From Ruegeria lacuscaerulensis (GTDB lineage: Bacteria > Pseudomonadota > Alphaproteobacteria > Rhodobacterales > Rhodobacteraceae), in assembly GCF_013033355.1 (NCBI RefSeq), contig NZ_WQDY01000009.1, positions 124,001-188,000 of the forward strand: a stretch of DNA of 64,000 bases. The letters run 5' to 3'. A program made the translations under genes and the position numbers. The notes under the pieces were generated by a model. The model was not told the DNA's origin. It was given only the letters and a program-made list of their open reading frames with translations, and made no database searches. Of the stretch, positions 17,603 to 27,531 are shown piece after piece. The first letter of the stretch is position 1. Every line of letters starts with the position of its first letter.

Positions 17603-18508
17603 TTACCAATCCATTGGTCCTCTGTCCTTGAAGGACTCGACCAGGAAATCAATGAATGCACGTACTTTGGGTTGCGTAAAGCGACCAGGCGGATAGACCG
17701 CAAAGACACCCTGAACCTCGTCTGGCAAAGATGGCATCGCGTCCAGAACTTTGCCGGATTTCAACGCACTGGCATAAAGGTAGCTGGGCAAATGCGCGAT
17801 CCCAAGGCCCGAGATCGCCGCGTTCAGCAGAGACTGCCCATCATTCACGCTCAACCAGCCGGCGGTCCGAACCTGACGCTTTTCGCCAGACGGGGCGGTC
17901 AGCTTCCAGACATTGCCCGAAGACTGGCTGGAATAGTGCAGCAGCTTATGTTCGTTCAGGTCATCAATCTTCTGCGGTAAGCCGTATTTTTCCATATAGC
18001 TTGGCGCAGCAACCATTCGTTTCACGGTTTCTGTTAGTTTGCGTGCGCGCAAGGTGCTGTCTTCCAGCTCTCCGATACGCACCGCGACGTCGAAACCTTC
18101 CGAGATCAGTTCAACGTAGCGGTTGTTGAGGACCATGTTGACGGTGATATCGGGATAAGCTGACAAAAACTCGGACAGAACCGGTGACAGGTGATTGACG
18201 CCGAAATCGGTCGCCACACTGATCCTGAGCAGGCCGGACGGAGCGGACTGCATTGACGTAACCAACGCATCGGCTTCGCCTGCGTCATTGAGCACCCGAC
18301 GGGCACGGTCGTAATACGCAAGGCCAATCTCGGTCGGTGAAACACGGCGCGTTGTGCGGTTTAAAAGGCGTGCGCCCAAGCGCGCCTCCAAGCTCGAGAC
18401 GTGCTTTGACACGGCCGATTTGGAGATGCCCATTTTTTTCGCCGCATCAGTGAAGCCACCCTGGTCCACCACGTTGGCAAAGGCTTCCATTTCGGTCAGT
18501 CTGTCCAT
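17603..18508 (-). CDS. LysR-family transcriptional regulator
   Basis: A 301-residue regulator with an N-terminal winged HTH (GGFTDAAKKMGISKSAVSKHVSSLEARLG, residues about 16-45) and a periplasmic-binding-protein-like effector domain. The group resembles CrgA/AaeR-like roseobacter regulators. The likely target is its own promoter and the divergent DUF4399 gene, since the two starts are 227 bases apart. The inducer is unknown. Confidence 0.9.
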   Translation of the reverse strand: MDRLTEMEAFANVVDQGGFTDAAKKMGISKSAVSKHVSSLEARLGARLLNRTTRRVSPTEIGLAYYDRARRVLNDAGEADALVTSMQSAPSGLLRISVATDFGVNHLSPVLSEFLSAYPDITVNMVLNNRYVELISEGFDVAVRIGELEDSTLRARKLTETVKRMVAAPSYMEKYGLPQKIDDLNEHKLLHYSSQSSGNVWKLTAPSGEKRQVRTAGWLSVNDGQSLLNAAISGLGIAHLPSYLYASALKSGKVLDAMPSLPDEVQGVFAVYPPGRFTQPKVRAFIDFLVESFKDRGPMDW

Positions 18509-18735
18509 TCTCGTTCCCCAGGTCTTTTCGTTTCAACCAGTTTGGCCAGCAATCTGGGCGGAAACAGGGCATATTCGGGATAATAAAAGGGATTTAAAAC
18601 GGATCGTTCGAATATAGGAAACGTGGAAACGGTGGTTTCTAAATTCGCCACAAACCCAATAAACGCTGGGTTTTATGGGGATCAAGGCAAATATGCTAAG
18701 ATGAGAATGGCAAATTTGTGACCAAGGAGGAGATT

Positions 18736-19176
18736 ATGAAAGCCTTTTTTTCCATCGTTGCTCTGATGTTTTCTGCCAGCATCGTTCTGGCCGCAGGAGA
18801 GACCCCATCGAACCCAGATGCCGAGGTTTATTTCGTTAATCTGTCCGACGGTGATTCCGTGCAATCCCCAGTAACAATCGTCTTTGGCCTGAACGGCATG
18901 GGTGTGGCGCCTGCCGGGACAGAGGCCGAAAATACCGGCCATCATCACCTTTTGATTGACCGTCCGCCTCTGGGGCAGGGCGAGGATGGCGCGGATGAGC
19001 TGGCCTATGGTCTGCCCGCAGATGACAACCACATCCATTTTGGCGGCGGCCAAACCGAGGTGACGCTTGAGATGGCCCCTGGAGAACACACGCTGCAGCT
19101 GGTGTTGGGTGATGCGGGACATGTGCCCCATAATCCGCCCATCGTCTCCGAGGTGATCACAATCACCGTCGAATAA
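18736..19176 (+). CDS. DUF4399 domain periplasmic protein
   Basis: A 146-residue exported protein with a cleavable signal (ASIVLAAGE). The DUF4399 domain covers most of the mature part, with histidine-rich segments TGHHHLLID, DDNHIHFGGGQTEV and AGHVPHNPP that suggest metal binding. The start was set by a strong AAGGAGG six bases upstream. Function is not established; the histidine clusters make a copper- or iron-binding role worth testing. It is divergent from the LysR gene. Confidence 0.85.
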   Translation: MKAFFSIVALMFSASIVLAAGETPSNPDAEVYFVNLSDGDSVQSPVTIVFGLNGMGVAPAGTEAENTGHHHLLIDRPPLGQGEDGADELAYGLPADDNHIHFGGGQTEVTLEMAPGEHTLQLVLGDAGHVPHNPPIVSEVITITVE

Positions 19177-19179
19177 AAG

Positions 19180-19210
19180 CAAGTCGGGCCCCGCAACGAG
19201 GCCCGGCTTG
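19180..19210 (-). terminator. Stem-loop between DUF4399 and FadH-like genes
   Basis: An 11-bp stem with one G-T wobble (CAAGTCGGGCC with GGCCCGGCTTG) is followed on the reverse strand by CTTTTATT, fitting the end of the FadH-like transcript. It may also serve the convergent DUF4399 gene. Confidence 0.7.
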
Positions 19211-19215
19211 CCGCT

Positions 19216-21273
<2,058 letters not shown>

Positions 21274-21278
21274 TTAGA

Positions 21279-21294
21279 TTGACGTTCACGTCAA
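21279..21294 (-). promoter_or_regulatory. Palindromic operator candidate upstream of the FadH-like gene
   Basis: TTGACGT and ACGTCAA form a perfect inverted repeat around a 2-base spacer, 36 bases upstream of the start codon. Short ACGT-containing palindromes of this type are typical of MerR-family fatty-acid/branched-chain catabolic regulators (LiuR-like). The regulator is not encoded nearby. The assignment is an inference. Confidence 0.45.
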
Positions 21295-21382
21295 CGTTGT
21301 CACGTGAAACCTAACGTCAAAGTCTTTGCTGTTAGTCTGGCAGTTGATACAGAACCTGCATAGGAAAATTACGAGGCCGAGC

Positions 21383-21868
21383 ATGACCCCCGACCAGATC
21401 GCTAAACTGCCCTATCGTCCCTGTGTCGGGTTGATGCTCATGAATGCAGAGGGCAAGATTTTCGTCGGGCAACGTAATGACCGCCACAAGGACGCATGGC
21501 AGATGCCGCAGGGTGGTGTGGACAAAGGTGAAGACCCGCACGATGCCGCCCTGCGCGAGTTGTGGGAAGAAACCGGCGTGACCGCAGATCTGGTCGAGGT
21601 GGTGGCCGAAACCCCCGGCTGGCTGCCATATGATCTGCCTCATGACATCGTGCCGAAGATCTGGAAGGGGCGCTATCGCGGGCAGGAACAGAAATGGTTC
21701 CTGCTGCGTTTCACGGGGCGCGATGATCAGATCAATATCGAAACTGAACACCCGGAATTCACCCAATGGAAATGGCAGGAGCCCGCACATCTGGTGGACG
21801 AGATCGTGCCTTTCAAGCGGGGCGTTTACGAACAAGTGGTCGCCGCTTTTGCGGATCACCTGGACTGA
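21383..21868 (+). CDS. rppH: RNA pyrophosphohydrolase (Nudix)
   Basis: RppH removes pyrophosphate from the 5' end of transcripts and so triggers mRNA decay. The 161-residue protein has the RppH start ([20 protein letters not shown]) and a complete Nudix box, [20 protein letters not shown] followed by TG, near residue 42. The start at [12 protein letters not shown] agrees with the family; a longer in-frame extension is not needed. It converges with the NYN gene and overlaps it by 13 bp. Confidence 0.93.
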   Translation: MTPDQIAKLPYRPCVGLMLMNAEGKIFVGQRNDRHKDAWQMPQGGVDKGEDPHDAALRELWEETGVTADLVEVVAETPGWLPYDLPHDIVPKIWKGRYRGQEQKWFLLRFTGRDDQINIETEHPEFTQWKWQEPAHLVDEIVPFKRGVYEQVVAAFADHLD

Positions 21869-22533
21869 GCGATTTGTTCAAACCCGTCCGGTTTGAGCCG
21901 CACATGTGCATTCTGACCAGCGGGGTCCAACTCATATAATTCAGGCTTGGATTTCAGGTATTGCCGCCAGGTTTTCTCGGGGCGGTCGCTAATCCTGATG
22001 CCGTGCTGCCGGTGCATTTTGGCCCCAAGGATGGTCAGTTGCATCCCTGTCCCGGTTTTGCTGTTGCTCGCAATAATATTGCGGATTTGGCAATCCAAAT
22101 CCGAGACCGATTTGGGTCGCAGCGCCTTAGGTTCCGAAAGTATTAACTCGACGAAACGAACACAGGACGCGCGTATGCTTTCAGGAGTTTTGCCCTCACC
22201 TGCACCGATTGTGGTCACGCCACGCTCGCGCAATCTCCGGTGCAGGTGAACGAAGTCCCCGTCCGAGCTTGCGATCACGACAACGTCGATACCTTGTTGC
22301 AGAGCCACGTCCATCGCGTCGATGGCAAGCAAAAGATCGGTCGCGTTCTTTCCGCTTCCGCTGTGGATCAGTTGAAAAGCGCCGACCTCATGCCAGGAGG
22401 AATTGCGCCTTGCATTCATGTATACCCGCGCGAAGTCCACCCGACCCGCCTGATGACCGGCCTGTAGGATCATATCGCTGTGATGGGCACTCAAATTGTC
22501 GCCATCGACCAATACGGCAACGCGCTGTGTCAT
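21856..22533 (-). CDS. NYN-domain nuclease-like protein with C-terminal LOTUS/OST-HTH domain
   Basis: A 225-residue protein. The N-terminal NYN (PIN-like) domain has the acidic residues VLVDGDNL near residue 9, [14 protein letters not shown] near residue 65 and VIASSDGDF near residue 90, which build the metal-dependent nuclease site of the LabA/DUF88 group. The C-terminal part (about 150-225) resembles an OST-HTH/LOTUS RNA-binding domain. The start was set at [11 protein letters not shown], preceded by AAGGAT. It probably acts on RNA; the target is unknown. It is convergent with rppH, itself an RNA-decay gene. Confidence 0.82.
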   Translation of the reverse strand: MTQRVAVLVDGDNLSAHHSDMILQAGHQAGRVDFARVYMNARRNSSWHEVGAFQLIHSGSGKNATDLLLAIDAMDVALQQGIDVVVIASSDGDFVHLHRRLRERGVTTIGAGEGKTPESIRASCVRFVELILSEPKALRPKSVSDLDCQIRNIIASNSKTGTGMQLTILGAKMHRQHGIRISDRPEKTWRQYLKSKPELYELDPAGQNAHVRLKPDGFEQIAQSR

Positions 22534-22677
22534 GCGTATTAAATATCCTTTGTTCAATTCTCGGTTTGATAGTTTCGGTTTAAGGCGAAACTTGGGCCCC
22601 CCCCCTTCACTCACCCTGCGACAACTTGCCGTGAGGGGGCGTAGTTCGCACGTCGGCCCGTCTCTAGCTTGGTGCGC

Positions 22678-24051
22678 ATGAGAGACACCGTTCACAGCCC
22701 CCCCGCCATCGTCCCCGCCGGGCGCAAATTCACCGGTTCCGACCGCCGCGCGCCTCTGCGCGAGGGATTGCAAAGCTGTGGGGAATATCACGCCGGGCAG
22801 ACGGCGGGGCGGTTCTATCCTATCGCCTGCGTCGCGCTTGAGGTCACGCAGCGATGTAATCTGGATTGCACGCTGTGCTATCTCTCGGACCGGGCCGAGA
22901 TGACCTATGACCCGCCTCTTTCGGTTCTGTTCGCGCGGTTGAAGACGATCTACAGCCACTATGGTACCGGAGTGTCGGTTCAGCTGACTGGGGGCGACCC
23001 GACCCTGCGCAAGGTCGAAGACCTTGAGGCGCTGTGCCGCGAAATCAAGCGCTTGGGGATGCGGTCGTGCCTAATGACCAATGGTATCCGCGCCAGCCGC
23101 GCTTTCCTGACGCGGTTGGCGGCGGCGGGGCTGGATGATGTGGCTTTTCACGTGGATATGACGCAAGAGCGCAAGGGGTTCACCTCCGAGGTCGAGCTGA
23201 ACACCGTCCGCCGTGCTTATATCCGACGCGCGCGCGGGTTGGGCCTGCGCATCCTGTTCAACACCACCGTGTTCGAGGGGAATTTTGATGACCTTCCCGC
23301 ATTGGCGCGGTTTCTGCGTGACCGACCCGAGGTCGCCTTTGTCTCGTTCCAGATGCAGGCCGATACCGGGCGCGGTGTGTTGCGCGAACGGCCCGAGATG
23401 ATCACGCAGGACAGCGTCGCGCGTTCGATTGAAGCTGGATACGAGGCCCCGCTGCATTTCGGCACGGCAGCTGTAGGGCATTCCAAGTGCAACAGTTATG
23501 CCAGTGTTGTAACAGCAGGCGGGCGGGCTGTTTCGTTGTTGTCAAACCAACCGCTGGTGCATCGGGTGATGACAGCGCTGGAAGGGGTGGACGACAATCA
23601 GGATGCCCATATCCGCATTCGTCCCAAGGTCATGCGAATGATCCGGCGGCATCCTTTGCTGGCCTTGCGCGCATTGGGTCAACTTGGGCTGAGCATCACT
23701 CGTCTGGGCACTGGTCTGCTGCGTGGCCCGGTGAGGAGGCAGGCGGTTTTCATTCACAATTTCATGGCGGCAGATCAGTTGGACGAGGATCGCTGCGCCT
23801 CGTGTGTGTTTATGGTGGCCACGGCGAATGGGCCGCTGTCGATGTGCGCCCACAACGCTCAACGCGATATGCACTTGGCCAGTCCTGATCGTCTTGACGG
23901 GCCCACCGGCCCAAGCTGGTGGAACGCCGCTGTTCCGCGCTTGTCGAATGGGCCGGACCTGCCCGAGCTTAGCGACCCAGCTCTTGCCCCGATGAAACGG
24001 CTGAAAGGGCAGATGCGCGCCCTGCGCCAAATCCGAAAGGATGCCTCATGA
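22678..24051 (+). CDS. Radical SAM protein of unknown function
   Basis: A 457-residue radical SAM enzyme. The 4Fe-4S/SAM site is ALEVTQRCNLDCTLCYLSD (CxxxCxxC) near residue 60. It is followed by the TGGDPTLR glycine motif. A C-terminal cluster of cysteines (CASCVFMVA and LSMCAHNAQ) may bind a second iron-sulfur centre, as in SPASM/Twitch proteins. There is no clear ribosome-binding site. The gene overlaps the DUF547 gene by 4 bp, so the two probably act together. The substrate cannot be named. Confidence 0.82.
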   Translation: MRDTVHSPPAIVPAGRKFTGSDRRAPLREGLQSCGEYHAGQTAGRFYPIACVALEVTQRCNLDCTLCYLSDRAEMTYDPPLSVLFARLKTIYSHYGTGVSVQLTGGDPTLRKVEDLEALCREIKRLGMRSCLMTNGIRASRAFLTRLAAAGLDDVAFHVDMTQERKGFTSEVELNTVRRAYIRRARGLGLRILFNTTVFEGNFDDLPALARFLRDRPEVAFVSFQMQADTGRGVLRERPEMITQDSVARSIEAGYEAPLHFGTAAVGHSKCNSYASVVTAGGRAVSLLSNQPLVHRVMTALEGVDDNQDAHIRIRPKVMRMIRRHPLLALRALGQLGLSITRLGTGLLRGPVRRQAVFIHNFMAADQLDEDRCASCVFMVATANGPLSMCAHNAQRDMHLASPDRLDGPTGPSWWNAAVPRLSNGPDLPELSDPALAPMKRLKGQMRALRQIRKDAS

Positions 24052-24887
24052 GACGTTTGCTGATCCTTCTGTTGCTGCCCTTGCTGCCCGCCTGTGCCAG
24101 TGTCGAACGACTGGCCCTTCCCGCGCCCGAGCCTTTGGCAAATAGCGCTCTGACCCGCGCAGCCCAACCACCCGGAGAGCGTGTGGATCACCGCGACTGG
24201 ACCGCCTTTCTGAACCGCTATGTCGCACCCGATGCGCAGGGGGTGAATCGCGTGGCTTACGGGCAGGTCTCGGCCGACGACAGGGTGCGTCTGGACGGGT
24301 ATATCGAAGATTTGCAAGCGGTGGACCCTGCGGCGCTGACCCGTGATCAACAGTTGGCCTATTGGATCAACATGTACAACGCGGTGACGGTGGATGTGAT
24401 CCTTGAAAACTACCCCGTCGCCTCGATCCGCGACATCAAGGACGGGCCGCTGTCGATCGGGCCGTGGAACCGGCCTCTGGTCACGGTCGCTGGGCAGAGC
24501 TTGACTCTGAACGAGATCGAGCACCGCATCATCCGCCCTGAATTCAACGAGCCGCGCATTCATTATGCCCTGAACTGTGCCGCGGTGGGCTGCCCCAACC
24601 TGATGGACCGTGCCTGGCAGGCCGACACGCTGGAACGTGACTTTGCCGCCGCCGAACGCGCCTATATCAACGACACGCGCGGGGTCCGATTCAATGACAA
24701 TGGCGGGCTGATCCTGTCCAAGATCTTCATCTGGTTCCGAGAGGATTTCGGACCGAACGAGCAGGCGGTTCTGGCGTATATCCAGACTGCCGCCGATCCG
24801 GATCTGAAGGCACGATTGCAGGACGTGCCGCGTGTTCGGGCCTATCAATATGATTGGGCCCTGAACGACGCGGCAGCGGGGTCTTAG
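24048..24887 (+). CDS. DUF547 lipoprotein
   Basis: A 279-residue protein with a lipoprotein signal ending at Cys16 (LLPAC). The DUF547 domain is clear: TRDQQLAYWINMYNAVTVD near residue 100, then IHYALNCAAVGCPNL with a conserved Cys and His. This family is distantly papain/transglutaminase-like, and the Cys-His pair could be catalytic. It is translationally coupled to the radical SAM gene. It ends four bases from the convergent adenosine kinase gene. Confidence 0.85.
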   Translation: MRRLLILLLLPLLPACASVERLALPAPEPLANSALTRAAQPPGERVDHRDWTAFLNRYVAPDAQGVNRVAYGQVSADDRVRLDGYIEDLQAVDPAALTRDQQLAYWINMYNAVTVDVILENYPVASIRDIKDGPLSIGPWNRPLVTVAGQSLTLNEIEHRIIRPEFNEPRIHYALNCAAVGCPNLMDRAWQADTLERDFAAAERAYINDTRGVRFNDNGGLILSKIFIWFREDFGPNEQAVLAYIQTAADPDLKARLQDVPRVRAYQYDWALNDAAAGS

Positions 24888-24891
24888 GCGC

Positions 24892-25881
24892 TTACAGCAA
24901 GCCTTCTGCCCGCAGCAGCTCCTGCATGTTTGCCTCGGGGCGGGGGCCGATATGGCTGATCACTTCGCGGGCGCAGACGTTGCCGATCTTGGCGCAGGTC
25001 TCGTAATCGCGGCCCGTGGCCATACCAAACAGGAACCCTGCCGCGAACTGATCGCCCGCACCGGTGGCGTCCACGGGCACAACCTTTTCCACTGGTACAT
25101 CCACGCGCTGACCGCCGAACAAAACCGTCACGCCATCACCCGACCGGGTACATACGACCAGAGGGCAAATCGCGGCGGTTTTGGCCAGAGCGTCCTCAAG
25201 ATCATCGGTTTCGAACAGCGATTTGATCTCGGCCTCGTTGCCGATCACGAAATCCAGCTCGTTCTCGATCAGCAGCAGGAAATCGACCCGGTGACGTTCC
25301 ACGCAGAACGGATCGGAAATCGCGATCCCCGCCTTGCCTCCGCCCCTGTGACAGGTGCGCGCGGCCTCAAGAAACGCGGCTTTGCCCTTTTCCTTGTCGA
25401 ACAGATACCCCTCAAGGAACATGATCTGGCTGTTGCCTGACACGTCCTCGGATACGTCCAGAGATGACAGTTCCGATGAAATGCCCAGATAGGTGTTCAT
25501 TGACCGTTCGCCATCGGGCGAGACAAAGATCATCGAGCGTGAGGTCGGCAGCTCGCCACCCGGCACCGGCGGGTTGACGAAATCAACCCCGTCCTCGTTC
25601 ATCGCATCCGCATAGAACCGCCCCAGCGCGTCGTCATGCACCCGGCCAATGAAGGCCGCATCCAGGCCCAACGCACCTGCACCCGCGATTGTATTCGCGA
25701 CCGAGCCACCCGGCGTCTGCACGCGCCCCTCCATCGAGGCATAGAGCACTTCACCGCGTTCCTGCTCGATCAGCTGCATGATGCCTTTTTCGATGCCCAT
25801 CAGCTCCAGAAAGCTGTCATCGGCCTGAGAGATCACGTCCACAACGGCGTTGCCGATACCGGTGAGTTGATACGTTTTCAT
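24892..25881 (-). CDS. Adenosine kinase (PfkB family)
   Basis: A 329-residue ribokinase-fold enzyme that phosphorylates adenosine to AMP. PfkB signature elements are visible: GGSVANTIAGAGALGLDAAF near residue 55 and the catalytic DATGAGDQFAAGF near residue 275, which holds the base Asp and the anion hole. The N-terminus (YQLTGIGNAVVDVI) matches the bacterial adenosine kinase group common in alphaproteobacteria. It overlaps nth by 4 bp and is the second gene of that pair. Confidence 0.88.
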   Translation of the reverse strand: MKTYQLTGIGNAVVDVISQADDSFLELMGIEKGIMQLIEQERGEVLYASMEGRVQTPGGSVANTIAGAGALGLDAAFIGRVHDDALGRFYADAMNEDGVDFVNPPVPGGELPTSRSMIFVSPDGERSMNTYLGISSELSSLDVSEDVSGNSQIMFLEGYLFDKEKGKAAFLEAARTCHRGGGKAGIAISDPFCVERHRVDFLLLIENELDFVIGNEAEIKSLFETDDLEDALAKTAAICPLVVCTRSGDGVTVLFGGQRVDVPVEKVVPVDATGAGDQFAAGFLFGMATGRDYETCAKIGNVCAREVISHIGPRPEANMQELLRAEGLL

Positions 25882-26522
25882 AGGGTCTTGTCCTCGAATT
25901 GACAGAGATCGCGGATGATACAGGTTCCGCACAGTGGTTTGCGCGCCTTGCAGTGATAGCGCCCATGAAGGATCAGCCAGTGATGCGCGTGAAGTTGAAA
26001 ATCTGCGGGAATATTGTCTTCGACGGCGCGCTCGACCGCGTCCACGTCTTTGCCGGGGCAGATACCGGTACGGTTCCCGACGCGAAAGATATGCGTGTCC
26101 ACCGCCTGTGCCGGTTGCCGCCACCACATGTTCAGCACCACATTGGCCGTCTTGCGCCCGACACCGGGCAGCGATTGCAGCGCGGCGCGGGAATTGGGCA
26201 CTTCGCCACCATACTCATCGACCAGAATACGACTGAGTTTGATGACGTTCTTGGCCTTCTGGCGGAACAGGCCGATGGTCTTGATATGCTCGGTCAGGCC
26301 CTCTTCGCCCAGATCCAGCATCTTTTGCGGCGTGTCGGCGATTTTGAACAGCTCTTTGGTGGCTTTGTTGACGCCCGCATCGGTGGCCTGCGCCGACAGC
26401 GCGACGGCGACGACCAGAGTGTAGACGTTCACATGATCCAACTCGCCCTTGGGTTCGGGGTCGGCGTCCTGAAAACGCGTAAAGATCTCGCGGATCGTGT
26501 GGTAGTCGAGTTGCTTTGCCAT
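25878..26522 (-). CDS. nth: Endonuclease III
   Basis: Base-excision repair DNA glycosylase/AP lyase for oxidised pyrimidines, 214 residues. It has the HhH-GPD motif LPGVGRKTANVVLN with its catalytic Lys, the catalytic Asp in VDTHIFRV, and the 4Fe-4S signature CKARKPLCGTCIIRDLC (C-x6-C-x2-C-x5-C) at the C-terminus. The start MAKQLDYHTIREIF is the normal family start; the open frame continues upstream without similarity. Confidence 0.94.
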   Translation of the reverse strand: MAKQLDYHTIREIFTRFQDADPEPKGELDHVNVYTLVVAVALSAQATDAGVNKATKELFKIADTPQKMLDLGEEGLTEHIKTIGLFRQKAKNVIKLSRILVDEYGGEVPNSRAALQSLPGVGRKTANVVLNMWWRQPAQAVDTHIFRVGNRTGICPGKDVDAVERAVEDNIPADFQLHAHHWLILHGRYHCKARKPLCGTCIIRDLCQFEDKTL

Positions 26523-26638
26523 CCGGGCCTTAATGCCGCCCAAGGGCCTGTGACACAAGCCCAAAGCCAATGCGCAGGTTTCGGGTCGCGGGGATGAGCG
26601 TGGCGGGATATGGTCGGGGACAGAAGATGAGGTGAGAT

Positions 26639-27481
26639 ATGAACGTCCAGACACCGGAAAGCGGATACCATTACAACGTCATGCGCCGCGCGATCGAGTT
26701 GATTGATCAGGGCGGCGAATCCCTGTCGCTGGACGAGCTGGCCCGCCAGATGGACATGAGCCCGGCCCATTTTCAGCGCCTGTTCTCGCGCTGGACCGGG
26801 GTATCGCCGAAACGCTATCAGCAATATCTGACGCTGGGCCACGCCAAGGCGCTGCTGCGCGAGCGGTTCACCACGTTGGAGACGGCGCATAACGTGGGGC
26901 TGTCCGGGTCCGGTCGCCTGCACGATCTGTTCCTGAAATGGGAATCCATGAGCCCCGGCGAATATGCCCGCAAAGGCGATGGCCTGACGATTTGCTGGGG
27001 CTGGTTCGACTGCCCCTTTGGCCCGACTTTGGTGATGGGCACCGACAAGGGCATCTGCGGCATGGCCTTTGGCGCGGAAACCGGCGAAGCGGCGGCGATG
27101 GAGGATATGACCTCGCGCTGGCCCAAAGCCCGCTATGTCGAGAGTGCCGAAAAACTGCGCCCCTGGGTCCAGGCGTCATTTGGTGCCGATCGCGCGGTGA
27201 CGCCGCTGCACCTGATCGGCTCGCCCCTGCAGATCAAAGTGTGGGAAGCGCTGATGCATATCCCTTCGGGGCAGGTCACGACCTATTCCGAGATCGCGCA
27301 GCGGGTGGGGTCACCACAGGCGGTGCGGGCCGTGGGCACGGCGGTTGGGCGCAACCCGGTCAGCTGGCTGATCCCCTGTCACCGGGCGTTGCGCAAATCG
27401 GGCGGCCTGGGCGGTTATCACTGGGGTCTGCCCGTCAAACGTGCGATGCTGGCCTATGAAGCCGCGCAGGCGGATGCCTGA
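26639..27481 (+). CDS. AraC-type regulator fused to O6-methylguanine-DNA methyltransferase (Ada-like)
   Basis: A 280-residue two-domain protein. Residues 10-105 form an AraC HTH (SLDELARQMDMSPAHFQRLF). The rest is a methyltransferase with the acceptor Cys247 in LIPCHRALRKSG. Unlike E. coli Ada, it lacks the N-terminal zinc domain whose Cys38 senses methylphosphotriesters. It can therefore repair O6-methylguanine directly but probably cannot be activated by the classical Ada route. It starts 116 bases from nth, divergently, so the two repair genes may share a promoter region. Confidence 0.88.
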   Translation: MNVQTPESGYHYNVMRRAIELIDQGGESLSLDELARQMDMSPAHFQRLFSRWTGVSPKRYQQYLTLGHAKALLRERFTTLETAHNVGLSGSGRLHDLFLKWESMSPGEYARKGDGLTICWGWFDCPFGPTLVMGTDKGICGMAFGAETGEAAAMEDMTSRWPKARYVESAEKLRPWVQASFGADRAVTPLHLIGSPLQIKVWEALMHIPSGQVTTYSEIAQRVGSPQAVRAVGTAVGRNPVSWLIPCHRALRKSGGLGGYHWGLPVKRAMLAYEAAQADA

Positions 27482-27489
27482 AACAGAGC

Positions 27490-27509
27490 GAGGCACCGCA
27501 AGGTGCCTC
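27490..27509. terminator. Hairpin between convergent Ada-like and aldehyde dehydrogenase genes
   Basis: A perfect 8-bp stem (GAGGCACC/GGTGCCTC) with a GCAA tetraloop sits between two stops. T runs are short on both sides, so it is a weak bidirectional terminator at best. Confidence 0.45.
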
Positions 27510-27531
27510 ACTATTGGATCACTAGGGATGC

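Noticed and set aside
18626..18639. GAAAC-GGTG-GTTTC repeat in the LysR-DUF4399 gap as a LysR box
   Set aside because: Only 5-bp arms and not the T-N11-A arrangement; too weak to list as a site.
25882..26127. Longer N-terminus of adenosine kinase reaching into nth
   Set aside because: The extension is Arg-rich shadow of nth; the kinase starts normally at MKTYQLTGIGN.
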